From NCBI GenBank assembly GCA_963695985.1, contig CAVOIC010000004.1, positions 131,004-195,003 of the forward strand: a stretch of DNA of 64,000 nucleotides, read 5' to 3'. Source of the stretch: DATBVX01 sp963695985 (lineage in GTDB: Bacteria; Pseudomonadota; Gammaproteobacteria; Steroidobacterales; Steroidobacteraceae). This document shows, one piece after another, positions 63,214-64,000 of this stretch (position 1 is the stretch's first letter; each line of letters opens with the position of its first letter). The notes under the pieces are model-generated. The model did no database searches. It was not told where the DNA came from and was given only the letters and a program-made list of their open reading frames with translations. A program made the translations under genes and the position numbers.

Positions 63214-64000
63214 GATGAGCGATGTGCAAGAGGTGGTGATCGTGGGGTGCGGCCTCGCTGGAATGAGTGCGGCGCTGGCGAGCGCCCGGCTCGGCCGGCG
63301 CACCACGATCCTGACCGGCGGCGTGCCCGGCGGCCAGCTGGTCAGCATCAACAAGATCGAGGGCGTGCCGGGCTTTCCGGATGGCGTTGCCGGCTACGAT
63401 CTGTGTCCGATGGCCCAGGAGCAGGCGGACAAGGCCGGCGTCGGATTCTCCATGGCCGGCTGCGATACGCTCGTCGCCGACGGCGACCGCTGGCGCGTGA
63501 CGAGCACGGAGGGCGATATCCTTGCGCGCGCGGTCATCGTCGCGACCGGAACGGAGCGGGCGACGCTGGGCGTACCCGGGGAGGCACGCCTGCAAGGCAA
63601 GGGAGTGAGCCACTGCGCGAGCTGCGATGCGCCACTGCTGCGCAACCAGGTCGCCGTCGTGGTGGGCGGCGGGGATTCGGGCATGCAGGAGGCTCTGACC
63701 CTCGCCGAGCACGTGGCGAAGGTCGTGGTACTGGAACGGGGCGATGTGCTCACCGGACAGCCGGCCTATCGCGACCAGGTGCGCGCCGCGGAAAAGATCG
63801 AGCTGCGCTTCGGTGTCGTCGTGTCCGAGATCCTGGGCGAGAGCGGCGTCACTCATCTGCGCATCAAGGACGTGGCGACGGGCAAGGAATCCGATCTCGC
63901 CGCCGCTGCGGTCTTCGCCTGTACCGGCCTGGTTCCGAACACGAAGCTGCTCGGTGGCGTCGTGCCCCTCGACGTGACCGGACGCATCCGCGTCGACGCG
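63214..64000 (+). CDS. Thioredoxin-reductase-like FAD/NAD(P) oxidoreductase (3' end outside window)
   Basis: 262 residues are visible. FAD-binding GCGLAGMSAALASARLGRRT and GGQLVSINKIEGVPGFPDGV; redox-active pair in SHCASCDAPLLRNQ (CxxC, as in TrxB, which has CATC); NADPH-binding VVVGGGDSGMQEALTLAEHV; and the FACTGLVPNTKLL end of the family. It is translated together with selD (1-bp gap). A TrxB-type enzyme could supply reductant for selenite to selenide, an inference from neighbourhood. The C terminus is not seen. Confidence 0.9.

Overview
The window is GC-rich, gene-dense bacterial chromosome with no rRNA, tRNA, CRISPR array, insertion sequence or prophage that I can see. The gene set points to a gammaproteobacterium, most likely the Steroidobacteraceae/Nevskiales-Xanthomonadales side: a large TonB-dependent receptor of the oligopeptide/sterol-degrader type, an ImuA-ImuB-DnaE2 SOS cassette, a CRP/Clp-like promoter, SelD, MmsA and an M49 peptidase. 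The taxon is an inference from gene content, not from a marker gene.

Region 1 (1-20,400) is the most unusual part. It is a two-armed envelope locus. The left arm (minus strand) encodes a c-type-heme, HzsA-like beta-propeller lipoprotein and two predicted outer-membrane beta-barrel proteins, one a lipoprotein and one with an SH3 domain. The right arm (plus strand) starts with three exported proteins: a DUF1588/DUF1585-like CxxCH protein, a lipoprotein with two heme modules plus a LamG domain, and a Tat-exported DUF1501-like protein. Behind a strong hairpin follow a TlpA-like thiol oxidoreductase, a coiled-coil protein, three TPR proteins, a Pro/Ala-rich secreted protein, one ExbB/TolQ/AglR-type channel, two ExbD/TolR-type subunits, a TonB-like AgmX/GltJ-type protein and a small PilP/GspC-like periplasmic protein. 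The parts list resembles a reduced Myxococcus Agl-Glt (gliding) trans-envelope machine, here coupled to extracytoplasmic heme proteins. Two CRP-family-like sites sit between the arms.

Region 2 (20,400-27,550) holds a small two-gene operon under a perfect palindromic operator, a repeat-rich intergenic stretch, an atypical PEP carboxylase, and an arginine-to-proline pathway (Lrp/AsnC regulator, divergent ornithine cyclodeaminase-arginase operon).

Region 3 (27,550-33,100) is the damage-inducible mutasome imuA-imuB-dnaE2 behind a clear LexA box. dnaE2 carries two frame disruptions.

Region 4 (33,100-43,900) is housekeeping and accessory metabolism: an SDR lacking the catalytic Tyr, a DinB-like protein, an SRAP/YedK DNA-protein crosslink protein, a subtilase with an altered His motif, an M19 dipeptidase, an EamA transporter, S-formylglutathione hydrolase and a zinc alcohol dehydrogenase.

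Region 5 (43,900-53,650) has two sensor kinases, a LuxR-type response regulator with one frame disruption, an M49 peptidase and a divergent TonB-dependent receptor that ends in a textbook terminator.

Region 6 (53,650-64,000) has an RND efflux pump (two frame disruptions) with its adaptor and a palindromic operator, a DUF2891 protein, a CAP-domain protein, MmsA, SelD and the start of a thioredoxin-reductase-like flavoprotein. The five frame disruptions lie in three otherwise intact genes, and all can be explained as small insertions at short repeats. This raises the possibility of sequencing or assembly error rather than true gene decay.
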